DNA of 64,000 nt from Agriotes lineatus (GCA_940337035.1 OW679203.1:73733061-73797060), one strand, 5' to 3'. Counted from the stretch's first letter, positions 32,136-44,295 are shown. Notes: generated by a model from the letters alone, not told the origin. Made by a program: numbers and translations.

Positions 32136-33061
32136 GTCTCTAAATTATGTTTGACCTTTTTAAATACAAAGTAGTTTCGAGATCTTCTTACACTTAGCAA
32201 AACAGAATTTGATAGATTTTTTTTCTCAAAAGCTTGCTGTAAATGGCGAATAACGCCTGTAGCGTAAGGTAGATTAGTTTCCACCATAACGAACAAATTA
32301 CAAACTGTGTGGTCAAAGTTCGTGAGTTATTCTACCTGTGGGGCGAGTTTTTGATCCCTCCATCAAAATATATTATTCATTTTCAAAAATTCTTTACTAT
32401 GACTAGTTCTTACGAGCAGTTCTTATCCTTATTTTTTGCAATGATATGTTTTTCGGACATATCATAATAGACCACTGCCAAAAAATGATATTCAGAGAAC
32501 AACTTTTTTGCACTTGTACCAAAATTTTCATGAGGGATCCTTTCTATTATGGATGGTGATGAGAATTTGAAGGTACGAACTAACATTTTTACAAAGCCAT
32601 CTGAAAACCATAGGTTTGATTAATTGGCCAAGTTAATGTTGATCTGTCGCCTGATGTGTCACACCAGTCCTTTATATTTTGTAAGTTGACGGTTACATAA
32701 TACCTATTATTTGCATAAAATGGACACAGCTTGGACTATAAAGGCATAAAAATCAAATCGTTTATTCTCTATCAAATTAGCCGTTACGTAATACCTATGT
32801 AGTTCCATAAAATCGACACACGTTCGACTATAAACGCATAAAGTCAATGAAATTTTATTCTCCATCAACACGGAACCATGCAAAAATCGTAGTTCCATAA
32901 TTATGATATACTACATATGTCAAAGGTTATCATAAATAGTACAGTAATATTGTCGAAAAATACCCCGTTACCTTAAAAAAATTGGCCGCGGCGATTCCTC
33001 TTGGCCAGTGGTTTAGACTAGTGTAAAACCAAAAAGGTAGTGCCCCCACCCCCTGCCAAAC
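32136..33061. other. No gene seen
   Basis: AT-rich. A partly duplicated stretch occurs (GTTACATAATACCTATTATT near 32691 and GTTACGTAATACCTATGTAG near 32783, both followed by CATAAAAT.GACACA), a diverged tandem copy of about 92 bp. Confidence 0.5.
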
Positions 33062-33560
33062 AGCCGCCATCTTGAAAACAACTAAATTTGTTTTTCTCGC
33101 GATCCATTGGTCGCACAGAAAAAATATTTGAACAAAAAATTTTGAAAAAAAAATTCTACGCATTTTTGGCAAGTTGGTACTGCGAACGGTAAAGGGCGAC
33201 AAAGTTACCAAAAATCGGTTTTCGCCATTCTAGCTCTATGGGGGTGTTTTTTTTCGAAAACTGCGAATGTGAAGGTTGTAGTGCTTGAAAAAATTTGCAC
33301 GAATCTCTTTTAATAATGTGATTGATTTAAATAGTATCCGAGTGACAATCCTTCAAAGTCCGCGTGGCGTGGGAAATGTATATTCCGGGGCAGCAAAGTA
33401 ACCATTTCTCTTTTGCAAGGTAAAATCGTCACGTCGCTCAAGTAGTTTCAATGTGAATAGGTTTTCAGAAACTACAGAATATCTACACATTTTTGGTCAT
33501 TGCCGCGATACCGAGAAATTGGTATAAGTAAAAGAATTAAAATTATGGGAAATGAATATA
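33062..33560 (+). repeat. Left arm of element A inverted repeat
   Basis: Inverted partner of 34525-35028, with scattered substitutions. Confidence 0.8.
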
Positions 33561-33616
33561 TCGTATATTAAAAGTAATTTACTTTTGCATAAACCCTAAG
33601 ATATATTGTAGTTTAC

Positions 33617-33970
33617 TCAGACACGTTTTCTTTTTATTGGAGCAGTTCCTTCGTCTTGGTTAGGAGCCTCAGACACAACCGAGTCATTATCGACCCTGGT
33701 AGAAGTGTTGCTTGAACTTTTATTGAAAGAAGAGCCCACAACTTGCGAAGGTAATTCCTCGTCGGTGTCATAATTTTTATCCTCACTGTCTGATTCAGTA
33801 TTGGTTGAGTTGTAGCAGGTTTGTCCGCCGCAATTTTTGCACATTGAGGAACAATTGAGGCCAGCTTTCCTGCAACCACAAGCTGGGACACAATTTTTTG
33901 TACAACCACAGAATACGAGGTTCAAGAGGCTCGCAGGTGCGGGATCTTTGAAAGTTTTCACAAGCTCCAA
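33617..33970 (-). CDS. C-terminal part of a CXC-domain protein (TE-borne family)
   Basis: An intact 117-codon frame from the ATG at 33970. Residues 13-55 carry the Cys-rich pattern LNLVFCGCTKNCVPACGCRK, AGLNCSSMCKNCGGQTCYN, a CXC/tesmin-like zinc-binding motif. After it comes an acidic, Ser-rich tail ending KRKRV. In the wider invertebrate family this motif is the extreme C-terminus of a much longer protein whose N-terminal part resembles FEN/PIN-type nucleases. Only the last exon or last part is present here. The preceding minus-strand sequence (ILTGRIKDRKDLPR) could belong to it but is not confirmed. The function is unknown; the sense frame is uninterrupted, unlike most TE pieces nearby. 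Confidence 0.65.
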   Translation of the reverse strand: MELVKTFKDPAPASLLNLVFCGCTKNCVPACGCRKAGLNCSSMCKNCGGQTCYNSTNTESDSEDKNYDTDEELPSQVVGSSFNKSSSNTSTRVDNDSVVSEAPNQDEGTAPIKRKRV

Positions 33971-34524
33971 TCCTTGGGAAGATCTTTTCTATCCTTAATT
34001 CGCCCAGTTAAGATTTTTCAGGTATCTATATTCTGTACCCACAAAATAAAATGTTTTTGGTCAATATTCTTACATCATAATTGTAGGAGCTTGTAGGAAT
34101 ATTATTACAGCTTCGGCAATAACAAATTACAAAAAATTGCCGGGAAACACTACCTTAAAAATAGATTATCGATTCATTTCATTTGGCCCATATGATCAAA
34201 ATATCATTTCGTTCACCTTAGCATGTTCTGGTTGAAGTGAAACAAGCTTTTGTTGTTTAATAACATATAGATACTTGGGTGTCTGTATTCTTTTTGCAAA
34301 ATTGGTACGTGGTAAAGCTATTGTCAATTGGTTGAATTTTGGTCATTCCTGTAGCAAAATTTACAAACAATTGCAATTATCGTATTATAGTGTATAAAAT
34401 ATTGCGAAACTATAAAACAACAGAATCCATAGCAGAAAAGCCAAATTTGAAAGGAACACCAAATATTACATCAGCAAATTTAAGAGCTTTACTGATGTGG
34501 GCCAAATTTTATGATTCTCGGCTT

Positions 34525-35028
34525 GTATATTTCTTTTCCATAATTTTCATTTTTTATCTATACCAATTTCTCGGTATCACAGCAATGACCAAAAATGTGT
34601 AGAATTTCTGTAGGTTCTGAAAACCTATTCACATTGAAACTACTTGAGTGACGTGACGATTTTACCTCGCAAAAGAGAAATGGTTACTTTGCTACGCCGG
34701 AATATACATTTCCCAAGCCGCGCGGACTTTGAAGGGCCGTCACTCGGAGACCATTTAAATCAATCACATTATTAAAAGAGATTCCTGCACATTTTTTCAA
34801 GCACTACAACTTTCACATTCGAAATTTTCGGAAAAAAACACCCAAGAGCTACAATGGCGAAAACCGATTCTTGGTAACTTTGTCGCCCTTTACCGTTCGC
34901 AATACCAACTACTCGGTATCGCGGCAAGTGTAGAATTTTATTTCCAACATTTTTTGTTCAATAACTTTTTCTGTGCGACCAATGAATCGCCAGAAAAAAC
35001 AAATTTAATTGTTTTCAAGATGGCGGCT
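34525..35028 (-). repeat. Right arm of element A inverted repeat
   Basis: Complement of the left arm; contains a short internal duplication at about 34905-34940 (ACTCGGTATCGCGGCAAGTG). Confidence 0.8.
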
Positions 35029-35029
35029 C

Positions 35030-37080
35030 TAAAATGCTGATATTTAGAACAATAATTGCTCGGGCCAAATCAAGAAGAATATCTAGTATCACTACGTTTA
35101 GAACTATCGCAGATTTATAGGATGTTACCCAAGCAATATTGTAAGCGCACAATTTAAGAAGTTTAACCGCGCAGCCCACCCGATATTCAAATTCAAAGTG
35201 TGGTTAAACGGGCAACCATAGCAATTACTGCTGGGATAAGGCGCAGTTAATCAATTTTAGTGTTAAGCCATTAAACGCATTTACGCATTTAATAAAGTTT
35301 GATACTGTGGAGAATTAAACAAGGTGAATTGCTGGGTAACTGCCTCATAAAGTTTCCCTTGCGAAACGTAAAATTTATAACGAAATCCAAAACTACGCCC
35401 TGTGCTTAATCTAATCTGAGGATTTAGTTTAAACCTTACTTACGTGGTAACAGATTAGAATGTGATTAGTTCGGTTTCTTGCAATGCAATAATAAAACAT
35501 ATTTGCAAATCGAATAAAATACTTGCGACAATCATAGTATCACCATCTTCTCTAAATATCTCTGAATAAAGAATGAATATGCTACACATTGGATTCAAAA
35601 TGCCATATTATTTTCAAAATCTATCATGTAGTTTACGCTTGCCAAGATGTGAAGCAAATATTTCGGCAAACTTTTATGTAAACTCAGAATTAAGGTAGCC
35701 TGTTCAGCCCCAACACAAGTATAAAAGTGTCAATAAAGGAATATAAATTTAGTATAGTTATTAAAAGCGCGCGGTAACAATTAAGCGAAGCATAGGGTTC
35801 TAGTTCAAATAAGCAACTTCAGTTCGTACGCGACAAATCGAGGTTCGGTTTATACGTGCAAATGCATAGTCTATTTAAATTTTGTACTAAATCGTATACC
35901 GGAAGAAGCTGGTTCCTAGAAGTTTCCGAAACAGGAGCAGTAATTAAATTTACATTGAAAAAGAATAGTTGGTAAATACAAAATATAGTTTTAAAACAAA
36001 AAAGCTGAGTTCTGACATAGAGAGAGCGACTGCTGCCAAATTCAAATCTGTTGCAAGTTAAACAACGACAGTGTTAAGTACGTAAAAATTGCAGTTGTGT
36101 GAAGTAAATAGTAATTATACGTTAGTAATAGTGTCATTTGATAAATTTTATACCATTACAATAAGAATTACACATTTGCACTAGGTTGGCCGAAGTCACA
36201 GGGCGGAAGCTGCGGCTTAAATGCCCACGTACGAAACTAAAAATCCAGAACACAGTCTTTTACATTTAGTCCAGTCAAATTAGATATTTACTTGACAAAA
36301 ATACTACCTGAACAGTGAACATGTAGATTTATAGAACAAATCACGTAGAATTGAGTGAACTACAAAGTAACAGCTGAATCAGTGGAGAAGTGATTCAAAA
36401 TTGCGGTCAAAGTGTTGAAAAAAGTTTTTTTTGCATATACAAGAGTAAAAAAGCGATAAATTAAAAAAAAATAGGCTTATGTAGTTTAAAAAAACAAATA
36501 AATTAAGCTGTCGATGGGCAAAATCGATTCATTAGAAAAAAAGTTTTTGCTAAAAAACAGCTAAAAATTACCGATTTTTCAATTGCTCTTAACTTAAAAA
36601 AAAACTTATATAACGTTGAAATTTTCAGAAAGCATAGTACTCGGTGAGCAGAAAACGCACGTTTATGAAATTTGCAAAAATGTTGATTACTTTTTGCATA
36701 AATAATTTTTTTTCGAAAATACATTTAACGATAGCTAATGTGCAATTACGAAAAAGCGCAGTTAAGGACTGGTCATATATTCCAGAACAAAGACCATAGA
36801 AAAATGTTTAGAGTTTTTTCCAATGCTTTATGCCAGTGAAGACTCGTACAATGTGCAGCAAGCGTATGAGAAGGCATAGGAAACTAAACGCAATTAATCA
36901 GTATAATGTTGACGGATTCATAGTGATCAATCGAATATGAAAGCATTGAAGATAATAAATTGAGTAAAGTCGTGAGAATAGAGCGGTAACAGACTTCACG
37001 CTGCAATCGAATTCTAGGCATTTTTTTTAAATTTTTGACGAAATTTCTTTTTAATTTTTTTAAAGATTTCTCAGCGCCAC
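35030..37080. other. No gene seen
   Basis: AT-rich. The stretch at 36420-36760, with poly-A and poly-T runs, looks like an old repeat. Confidence 0.4.
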
Positions 37081-37200
37081 CTAGCGGGTCCAATTGTAAA
37101 TCTAAACCATCCAGGGACCCACTCAAACAACACACAAAAAATTTCATCAAAATCGGTCCAGCCGTTTAGGAGGAGTTCAGTCACATACAGACGTTCAGAA
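37081..37200 (+). repeat. Repeat tail (retroelement 3' UTR-like)
   Basis: Contains AATCGGTCCAGCCGTTTAGG and then TCACATACAGACG, a phrase common at the 3' end of insect LINEs. Truncated at the right by the next MITE. Confidence 0.45.
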
Positions 37201-37208
37201 GAATTATA

Positions 37209-37602
37209 CCGGGTGTCTGTTCTCAAAGTCGAACATAGGCGATTAACATTGTATTGAACGTTTTTGCAGATTCCTGCTCGCCAATTCAACTTACAGGGAA
37301 GGTAATGGTATCAATGGAAAGATAAAATTATTACGCATCAAATGATACCAATAATAATATTCAAGATGCGATTTTTATTTTAAAATACTAATTTAAAACT
37401 TGAGAATTTTTAAATATGCCATGCCTTGCTTTTGAAGTTCGATAGCATTTGTCAAAAAAATCGGTAATTAGTTGGCGTAAATCAGGTATTTTCTGTCAAC
37501 GTCTTTTAAAATTATCTACCAAAAAATGAATTATTTCAATGTAGAACGAGTGAATTCACTAATGTTAATTGCCTATGTTCGACTTTGAGAATGGACACCC
37601 GG
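37209..37602. mobile_element. MITE with CCGGGTGTC ends and TA duplication
   Basis: CCGGGTGTCTGTTCTCAAAG at the left pairs with CTTTGAGAATGGACACCCGG at the right; the match runs about 40 bp (GTCGAACATAGGC.ATTAACA). Flanked by TA on both sides. 394 bp, non-coding. Confidence 0.88.
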
Positions 37603-37612
37603 TATACAGGGT

Positions 37613-38224
37613 TTCCCAAAAAAAAAAATGAGACACCGCTAGTCATAGATTCCTTACGTCATAATAAATCGATTAAACCCAATATACCTTAGTATAAAGT
37701 CCCTTCAGTAAGAAGTTATAGGGCCTTGAAGTTAAATTTTTTATTTTTTATTTTACAAATTTAGAGATATCGATTTGAATTTTGGTATACGTACTTATTA
37801 TTATATACTGCAATAACTAAAAGAATTTCATAAATTGGACTCGACTGTAAGAGGCACTTTACCTATCTTTCAAAGCTTTTTTTAGGTCTAACTTCGTTAT
37901 TTGTAACTTTTTTTGAAATGTAAAGTTAAAAAAAAACGTTAGAGCCGTTTTTGAAAAAACCTAAAAAAACTGAAAAATTACAAGAGTAAACACCTACTTC
38001 CCGTTATGCAATTTTCTTCAAAAGCTTACTGTCGGATCTACATAGTACACAAAATTTATATATAAAGTTTTAACGCCATACCTCTTTTCGTTTTTGAGAT
38101 ATTCTGTTCACAGACAGACACACAACCACACAGACACACACACAGACACACAGACAGACCAATGAAAAAATATGTTTTTTTGGGTTCAGGGGACGTGAAG
38201 GTCTGTCGAAAACTCAATTTCGAA
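37613..38224. repeat. Old repeat with (CA/GACA) simple sequence
   Basis: Starts at GGGTTTCCCAAAA, includes a CAGACACACA-rich microsatellite at about 38107-38158, and ends with GTTCAGGGGACGTGAAGG and GGGGTGAATCTAATACTTCC. The last phrase is familiar as a repeat in insect genomes. It truncates the LINE to its right. Confidence 0.55.
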
Positions 38225-39420
38225 TTTTTGGGGTGAATCTAATACTTCCTTTATTGTTATACATTCGAATAACTAACGCGTTTTACCAATTGCTCGGAAT
38301 TTCACCCCATATTAGACATTCGTTAAAAAATTTCTTTATGGCCTCCTTCGCATCCTTAGAGCATTCTTTTGACATCTCTGGTAAGATATCGTCTTCACCA
38401 GCTGCCTTATTGTTTTTTGTTTTAGAGGTAGGTTCATTTCATCTATTTCGATATCCGGGAGCTCTTCTGAATTTGCATTAAGGATTTTATTTTTGATTTC
38501 TTTGGAATCTCTGGTAGTAAATAAAAGCTCTTTTCGGCATTTGTACAGTTCTTCATATAAGGATTCGGTTACTTTCAAAATTTTTGCACTGCTTTCTACT
38601 ACGTTTCTTTGCTGATTTTTTCAGTGTATTTGTTTCCTGAAAATGTGAAGGCCTTTGTTGTTCTCAATTATATTATTTACTAATGTGGTTTTATATTCAT
38701 TTATGTCTGGTTTCGTCATTTTTCTTATGTTTTTAGTTAGTTCTGTAAATTCTAAGTTTGCCTGCTCTTTTCTTTTCTGTCAAAATGTTTGTGATCCTCT
38801 TGTTTTCTTCGTTAATATTAAGTGATATTTGTTGTTTCTGTTCTGCAAATCATTTTCCTAATTCATCAGCGTATTCCTGGATATTAGTTCTTAGTAAGGA
38901 TGAATCTTCTTCAGCTTGTTTTTATTGTTTATTTTTCTATAGTTCTGCCTTTTCATTCTAAAGTATCCTTCCTCGTAATAGTCGATGATCGCTTCCCGTG
39001 GAGAAGAGCTTTATCACATTCCACATCTTTTAATAATTTATTATTGAAAGCAGATAATCGATCACCTAATGGTACAACAAAGAATTGTTGTACCATTAGG
39101 ACTGCTCCAATTCCATTTCCTATAAAATTTTATAGCATGTTTCACCTTTCATTTCTGTTTCCTAGCTGTAGTTTCCTGTGTCTTCTTTTCATTTTGTAGC
39201 TGACCGATTTTAGCGTTACAGTTTTTTCTTATAGTCGCACTAGTTGACTTATTTTCATCAATACACTTTGACACTTCTTCATATACTAATTCTACGTCTT
39301 CGTCTTCGTGACTTGTAATTGGTGCGAACACTTGTATACATTTAAGTGATAGAGTATTATTAAGTTTCAAGGTTACATATCCAACAGGGATATTCCTTTG
39401 CTAGACTGTATACATAATAC
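38225..39420 (-). mobile_element. LINE, downstream part (split by element B)
   Basis: A minus-strand LINE. At 39370-39150 it reads GYVTLKLNNTLSLKCIQVFA and then PITSHEDEDVELVYEEVSKC, which is the middle of the endonuclease domain. At 38578-38340 it reads VTESLYEELYKCRKELLFTT, NANSEELPDIEIDE and, after a shift, AGEDDILPEMSKECSKDA, the start of the RT domain. The upstream half of the same endonuclease lies at 44857-45420 on the other side of element B. Confidence 0.75.
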
Positions 39421-39425
39421 AGTAA

Positions 39426-39725
39426 GAAAACTAAGGTCTGACTGTCACAAGTTGTTCATTACCCTTTGCTCTAAATGGTAAAAAGTCTCCACCGCCGGAT
39501 CTTCGGGTTTGGTAGGGGTTGGGGGGGGGGGGTCAAAACAGTATGTTTTCCAAGTTGCAAATATCTCGGAGAGCCTATAAACTTCTAAAGTACGTTAAAC
39601 TTCCAACAAAATTTGTCGACTTTTTTGCTGCGCCCAATAGTTTTGGAGATATGGATGGGGGTAAAATTTAGTTATTCCTTCGGAAATAGTAGAAAAGTTG
39701 CTTGACTTATCAAATAATTGGAAAT
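39426..39725 (+). repeat. Left arm of element B inverted repeat
   Basis: Inverted partner of 44500-44856. Contains a G11 run near 39520-39530. Confidence 0.75.
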
Positions 39726-39759
39726 TAGATGCAGAAGATTACTTGATGGAGCTGTACCG

Positions 39760-40920
39760 TACACTCCATAGCAAGACCTTGTGGAAGGACTGATCCACCT
39801 GATGATGAGATGACACGGGGGTATTGTACGTTGAAGATGGAGGGCACCTCCTACATCGTGTTTTTTGGCAATACCCTGCAACGTTCAAGATAATGTGCCA
39901 ACGTTTTGTCCCATTACCGAAATGCTGCCGTCGTGTTCGATGGTTACCGTGAACAGCCCAATACAAAAGATAAGGAACATCTGCGAAGGTCTAGCTTTCA
40001 AAGTAGATGTGAGAGTAGAAGACCCTATCCAAGTCACCTATGGGCAGAGTGAATTCATTGCAAACACAAACACTAAGGAACAGCTAACATTCCTTCGGTC
40101 AGTGCTCTTAGAAAAATGATGTAATGTGTTCCAGGTCCTTGTGGTCGCAGACACTCTGATTGTTTCGTCAGCAATCACAGCAGCTCAAGAGGGGTTGGAG
40201 GTGAACGTAATACTGACCTATTAGTCATGTTAACTGATATTGCTCTCCCTAACTGTAGCTTATAGATGAATGTGTCAGGTAAAGGCAACCGGTCACATGA
40301 AATTCACAACATTTAAGCATTGGAGCATGAATCAGGGGACATGAAAGATCCTTTATTGTGTGTTTATGCATTTACAAGCTGTGATTCTGTACCCGCAATA
40401 TACAGGAAATTCAAAACGACCCCTTTTAGAAAGTGCAATGTGATGTGGAACTAAGAAATAAACTGCTTACCTTTAACGAGCCAAATCACAAGCCGATCAT
40501 ATTGCTGAAGCTGGCAACGATTTTTTCCTATCTATATACGGATAAAAAAAACTAAATTTGGGGGTTCTACGTCATCAGACATTCTTAAAAACAGTTGCAA
40601 TGCAGCCGGTGCAAGGAGAGTTCAAGTTAGCTATTCTACCTCCCACCACAGTAGCAGCAAGAAAACACTCACTGAGAGTGTACCATCAAGTGCAGAAGTG
40701 GCATGGATGCAAGAAAGACCTCCTGCAATGGGGATGGAAAAAGGTCGTTGGGCACCTGCGCCCAACAACAATATCTCGTCCTGCTGCTCCGGAACCCTGT
40801 TACAGGATTAAATGCTCGAATCGACATCGATCCCAAGCACTGTCAAAATCGGGGAAAAAGTAAAGGATATGCCGGCTTTTCCAAAAACACAGATCTTAAT
40901 TGTGTCTGAGCAGATGACGG
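39760..40920 (+). pseudogene. Nuclease-like/CXC protein, N-terminal and middle part (decayed)
   Basis: Pieces in several frames follow the order of a protein family known from many invertebrate genomes. They are GGHLLHRVFWQYPATFKIM, then VFDGYREQPNTKDKEHLR, then SEFIANTNTKEQLTFLRSVL, CNVFQVLVVADTLIVSSAIT with AAQEGLEVNV, and later ILPPTTVAARKHSLRVYHQV with QKWHGCKKDLLQWGWKK. The order VFDGY, then a DADTLI-like box, then a hydrophobic LTDIALPNCSL region, resembles a PIN/FEN-type nuclease core; this resemblance is my inference. The open part at 40558-40863 is the late-middle region, just before where the CXC tail should follow. Stops and shifts show it is inactive. The tail lies 2.7 kb downstream, displaced by insertions. 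Confidence 0.6.
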
Positions 40921-40924
40921 CGCT

Positions 40925-42930
40925 CATATTACCCACGGTCTAGCTTAGTCGAGAAGGCGTGATTCGAAAGCTCAGTTAAAACCGACAGCACTTACCCTAT
41001 ACTTTGCTCAAAAGAATTGCCTAAGGACGCCACTCGTTTTGATAAATCAACAGCCCTCGTGACCCAAAACGAGAAATATCACAGGGCTCTACTGAAGATG
41101 CGCTGGGTTAGCTGCACGCTGCGAAGCGTCGTCCACTAAGTTCCCTCCAAGTCGGGCGGTAAGCACCAGGTGGCCTTAATGACTTACCTTATGACCACCT
41201 CCCTAAAGGGGTTCAAAAGAATTTACTAAAGCCAAAAACTGTAGGGCTTTTCCAATAAAAGCACGTGTTCTAGCTTCACATTTGATTACACTTGGCTTTT
41301 CGCCACATTAGGATTGAAGATCCACAGATTTCAGGTTTAAGTCAATTAAACAAACTAAGTGTGACTGTATTATTATTTAATGAATGAAAATCGACACACA
41401 CAGGGCCACAAGTTGGCCATAAGAAGGTAACACCCTAACTGAAAATTATCGGGGGATCCCAAGCAAAGTTACCTTAATGGCTAATTATATACACAGGTTA
41501 TTTGACGCAATTAAATTCGCAGGCGCAAAGTCCCGCAGCATGCGAGGCACAATAAACATCCAAATTCGGTAGCACTTTCGCGACACATTAAAACAAGAAA
41601 CAAAACAAAAATACAGCTGTAGATCCTACCTTTTTTTAGCTAGAACACCTGTTGCGTTAACGATGACCGATGGCTGGACCGGATCCTGGAGAGGCTTAGT
41701 GGCAGCTTGCAGCAATACAGCTCCCCAAAGGGTTGTTGAAGGGCTTTGCCAAAAGCCAAGCGGTGACGGCAGAAGGTCGAGGACTGCGAAGATGGCGTCC
41801 ACAAAGACTAAGGTTACGTCCCGCAGCGAGCGTAGAACAGGGTTGCCCAAAGGGGTTGAGCGAAGACAGTGGCCAGCGGCCCGAAAGAGTGTTGAATTAC
41901 TTCGAGGTGAAAACGGTAGTCCCCGGGAACGCAGAAAATACTTCGGGTTCGGCACGACGTGGTAGAATTTGTAAAAGCAGATAATTCCCACTCACTATAA
42001 GAAAATTACGTAGGCTTCATAGGGCGTCTTGTAGTAGATGTGCAACAGGATGCAAAGTAAATTTTCCCCCGGTTCTTGGGGTCGAAATAAACGAAATCCA
42101 AAACGCCCGCCCAAACCGGCGTCGGCCTAACCCACACACGTCTCGCGGGAACTTTATCACTTAACGAGCTATCTGCTTCGAAGCCTGCAGCAGAACTTAA
42201 AACGCACGAAAAGCTTCCCTCCGGGGCCACCAACAGTGCAGGCCCGGAGGCAACACAAAAACCATAAGCGTCTGTTGTCCTCAAAGGCTGGCTACTTATT
42301 ATTCATTTCAAATTGGACTCTGCGTGAAGAACACGACGGAAAAGAGTTTAGAACTCCGAAACCACTAATTTTAAATGCCTCATTTCCCAAGGAGTTATCA
42401 ATTTTTATTTCCTTTACACAAAGCTTGGTCATCAGAGAAGGTTCTAGAAAGAATTTCTGGCTATACAGCGGATCCCGAAAATATTAAGTTACAAGGTCAA
42501 TCCTGCCGAACTTTAAACGATAATTTATAAAAGGGACATGAAGCTGTTATATTCCTAGAAGCTTAATTACGTCGGCCTTGTGCAGGCGCTCGGTTCCTGC
42601 ATTAAAGAATGAATTCATGGACCCAATTCGGCAAATGCAACATAAACGGTGATATTTATAATATAGTTTCGAGGAAAGAAATCTTACTATGGCCTTGCGC
42701 CCGCGTTAAAGAATTGGTTAGTTAAGAAAACAAATACGAAGCGCAAGCACTTCAATGCCCGCCGGAATAAATTCGAATATAAATAGTACAGGGCCGTAAT
42801 CAGTAAGAATTCGGGCGACAAATAAACGTAATTTTGAGCAAAACGAAAGAGTTCGAAAATGATCTAACAACCCTTGCTTCACATTATATATTGTTCATGC
42901 AGAGAAGAGTGTCTCAACAACTCGGCTGCT
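40925..42930. mobile_element. GC-richer inserted material, family unknown
   Basis: Between the two parts of the gene lies about 2 kb with a different, higher GC content. It includes a GC-rich core at 41650-42280 with overlapping open frames on both strands (41663-41965 plus, 42284-42006 minus). I recognise no polymerase, protease or transposase. It may be an LTR or a non-autonomous retroelement; termini and duplications were not resolved. Confidence 0.4.
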
Positions 42931-42940
42931 CCATCGAAAA

Positions 42941-43444
42941 ACACAGTATCCAACATTTTTTGTGAAATTGAGCTGAATGTTCATATGTAGATACTGTGTT
43001 GTCCCGCATCTTTCTAGCTAATCAGATTTGAGCTATCTATACTGGTTACGTATATAGAGCTACCCATAAACACAGTATCTACATGCATGTCTTCTGTTCT
43101 CCAATCCAAAACACAGCAAGTCATTATAATGTTCGAAGGAACCAAAGAAAACACAGTATCTGGTAGTTACTGTGTTTTAGAAACACAACGAGCAAACTTT
43201 TTTGTCAAAATTCTGTGTATAACACAGTATCTACGAGATACTGTGTTTTGTTGCAGATCATAAATTTTGAATATTTTTATTGTTTTTGTATTTGTTTAAG
43301 TTGTCCATCATATCTTTTTGATAAAAAAAATTCGTATAGCTATCGTAAAAAAAATAATAAAACTGTTCTTGTAGATACTGTGTAGAAAATTAATTGTATT
43401 CTCACTTCCGCCCACCCATTGGATTTCAAAACACAGTAACTACA
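42941..43444. repeat. Array of AAACACAGTATCTAC motifs in both orientations
   Basis: About ten copies in 500 bp. Forward copies begin at about 42940, 43068, 43148, 43221 and 43428, with a partial one at 43108. Reverse copies (GTAGATACTGTGTT or close variants) lie at about 42987, 43164, 43235 and 43371. Two forward-reverse pairs abut and form palindromes (43148-43180 and 43221-43249). The spacing is irregular. Ordinary satellite or CRISPR spacing is excluded. A set of subterminal transposase-binding sites or hairpin sites is a possible meaning. Confidence 0.8.
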
Positions 43445-43544
43445 TTTTACCATGAAACTTTAGGGTTGCAAGATTTTTGGTCAGACAGTAAAAATTATAC
43501 TTTAATACAGACTGCAAATATGCGGGATTTAACTTTGGGAATGC

Positions 43545-43807
43545 ATGCAGAGTGTGGGGCCATCGATCTAAAGTGTTTCCTTGTTGCCCAACATTTTACT
43601 CATTATCACATACTGTGTTATTCGATGGAGCAGCCGAACTGTGGGTGCCGAAGAAGTGGTCTTCAGTGCTCAACCATGTGCACCAATACGGAGGTATTCA
43701 TTGATTATAATGAGGAAAGGGATTTACTGTTGCCAGATGAAGAGGATGAGCAAGGACCTATCCGAATGGATTCAGATAGTGATCGGAGTAACAATGAAGA
43801 GCAGTGA
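43545..43807 (+). pseudogene. CXC-domain C-terminal tail of the element B gene
   Basis: The frame runs through MEQPNCGCRRSGLQCSTMCT and ends in an acidic tail (LLLPDEEDEQGP, then DSDSDRSNNEEQ) with a stop at 43805. The CGCRR.GLQCS.MC pattern is the same CXC motif as in element A. The part upstream of the motif in this frame (43394-43600) does not match the family, so the join to the true upstream exon is missing. I treat it as the displaced tail of the 39.8-40.9 kb gene. Confidence 0.6.
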
Positions 43808-44077
43808 GAATTATATTTCTGCATAATGTATTGGTTATAGTTTTAATTTTTTATTTCTGTGACTGCCTATAATTTTTTTTGTCAGATACCTACTTTAAGT
43901 ACGAATTGTATACCTATTTCAGATGTAGGAACATGCATTTTATACATTAAATTCCTTTATCTAGGACAGTGTATAGAATGGACTTTTAGTTGGCAGTTCT
44001 AAGTTTGTAAAACGACTTTTTAATAATATATTTTCATTCGTTTACGTCGTCAGTAACAAGGTGTTTTCTAGATTATA

Positions 44078-44267
44078 ATAATAATAATGTTGAGGCACTA
44101 ACAGCCCATGAAGGAGCTTGGCCTGCAAGGCGGAAGGCCAGAGCTTCCGTATCCTCACTTTCACACCCGGCTGTCGCGTGTCAAATTCATGACACGTGGT
44201 GATGCGGTGACCATCACGCATTAGACAACACGCATTATTACCCCTTGTTCTTTCGAACGCAGGTCCC
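44078..44267 (-). mobile_element. 190-bp SINE with 13-bp target duplication
   Basis: Flanked by the identical 13-mer TTTCTAGATTATA at 44065-44077 and 44268-44280. On the minus strand the insert starts GGGACCTGCGTTCGAAAGAA and ends with an (ATT)n tail. A GCGTTCGAA box-B-like element near its 5' end suggests RNA polymerase III origin, but I see no full tRNA. Confidence 0.8.
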
Positions 44268-44295
44268 TTTCTAGATTATATCGTAGATAAAATAT

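Larger units (their letters stand above)
33062..35028. mobile_element. Element A: long inverted repeats around a CXC-domain gene fragment
   Basis: Arms of about 500 bp at 33062-33560 and 34525-35028. The outer ends read AGCCGCCATCTTGAAAACAA and its inverse TTGTTTTCAAGATGGCGGCT with one mismatch. Inside the arms GATACCGAGAAATTGGTATA is inverted as TATACCAATTTCTCGGTATC. The spacer of about 1 kb contains a CXC-rich reading frame on the minus strand. It has the form of a DNA transposon or foldback element carrying this gene. The target duplication is not evident. Confidence 0.75.

Noticed and set aside
38107..38160. CA-rich region as a regulatory site
   Set aside because: A simple microsatellite in an old repeat.
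41663..42284. Host gene in the GC-rich block
   Set aside because: Overlapping frames on both strands, no domain, no splice context, and it lies inside a transposon; kept only as unassigned insert.
42941..43444. CRISPR-like array of short repeats
   Set aside because: Copies occur in both orientations with irregular spacing in a eukaryotic TE; no regular spacer length and no cas genes.
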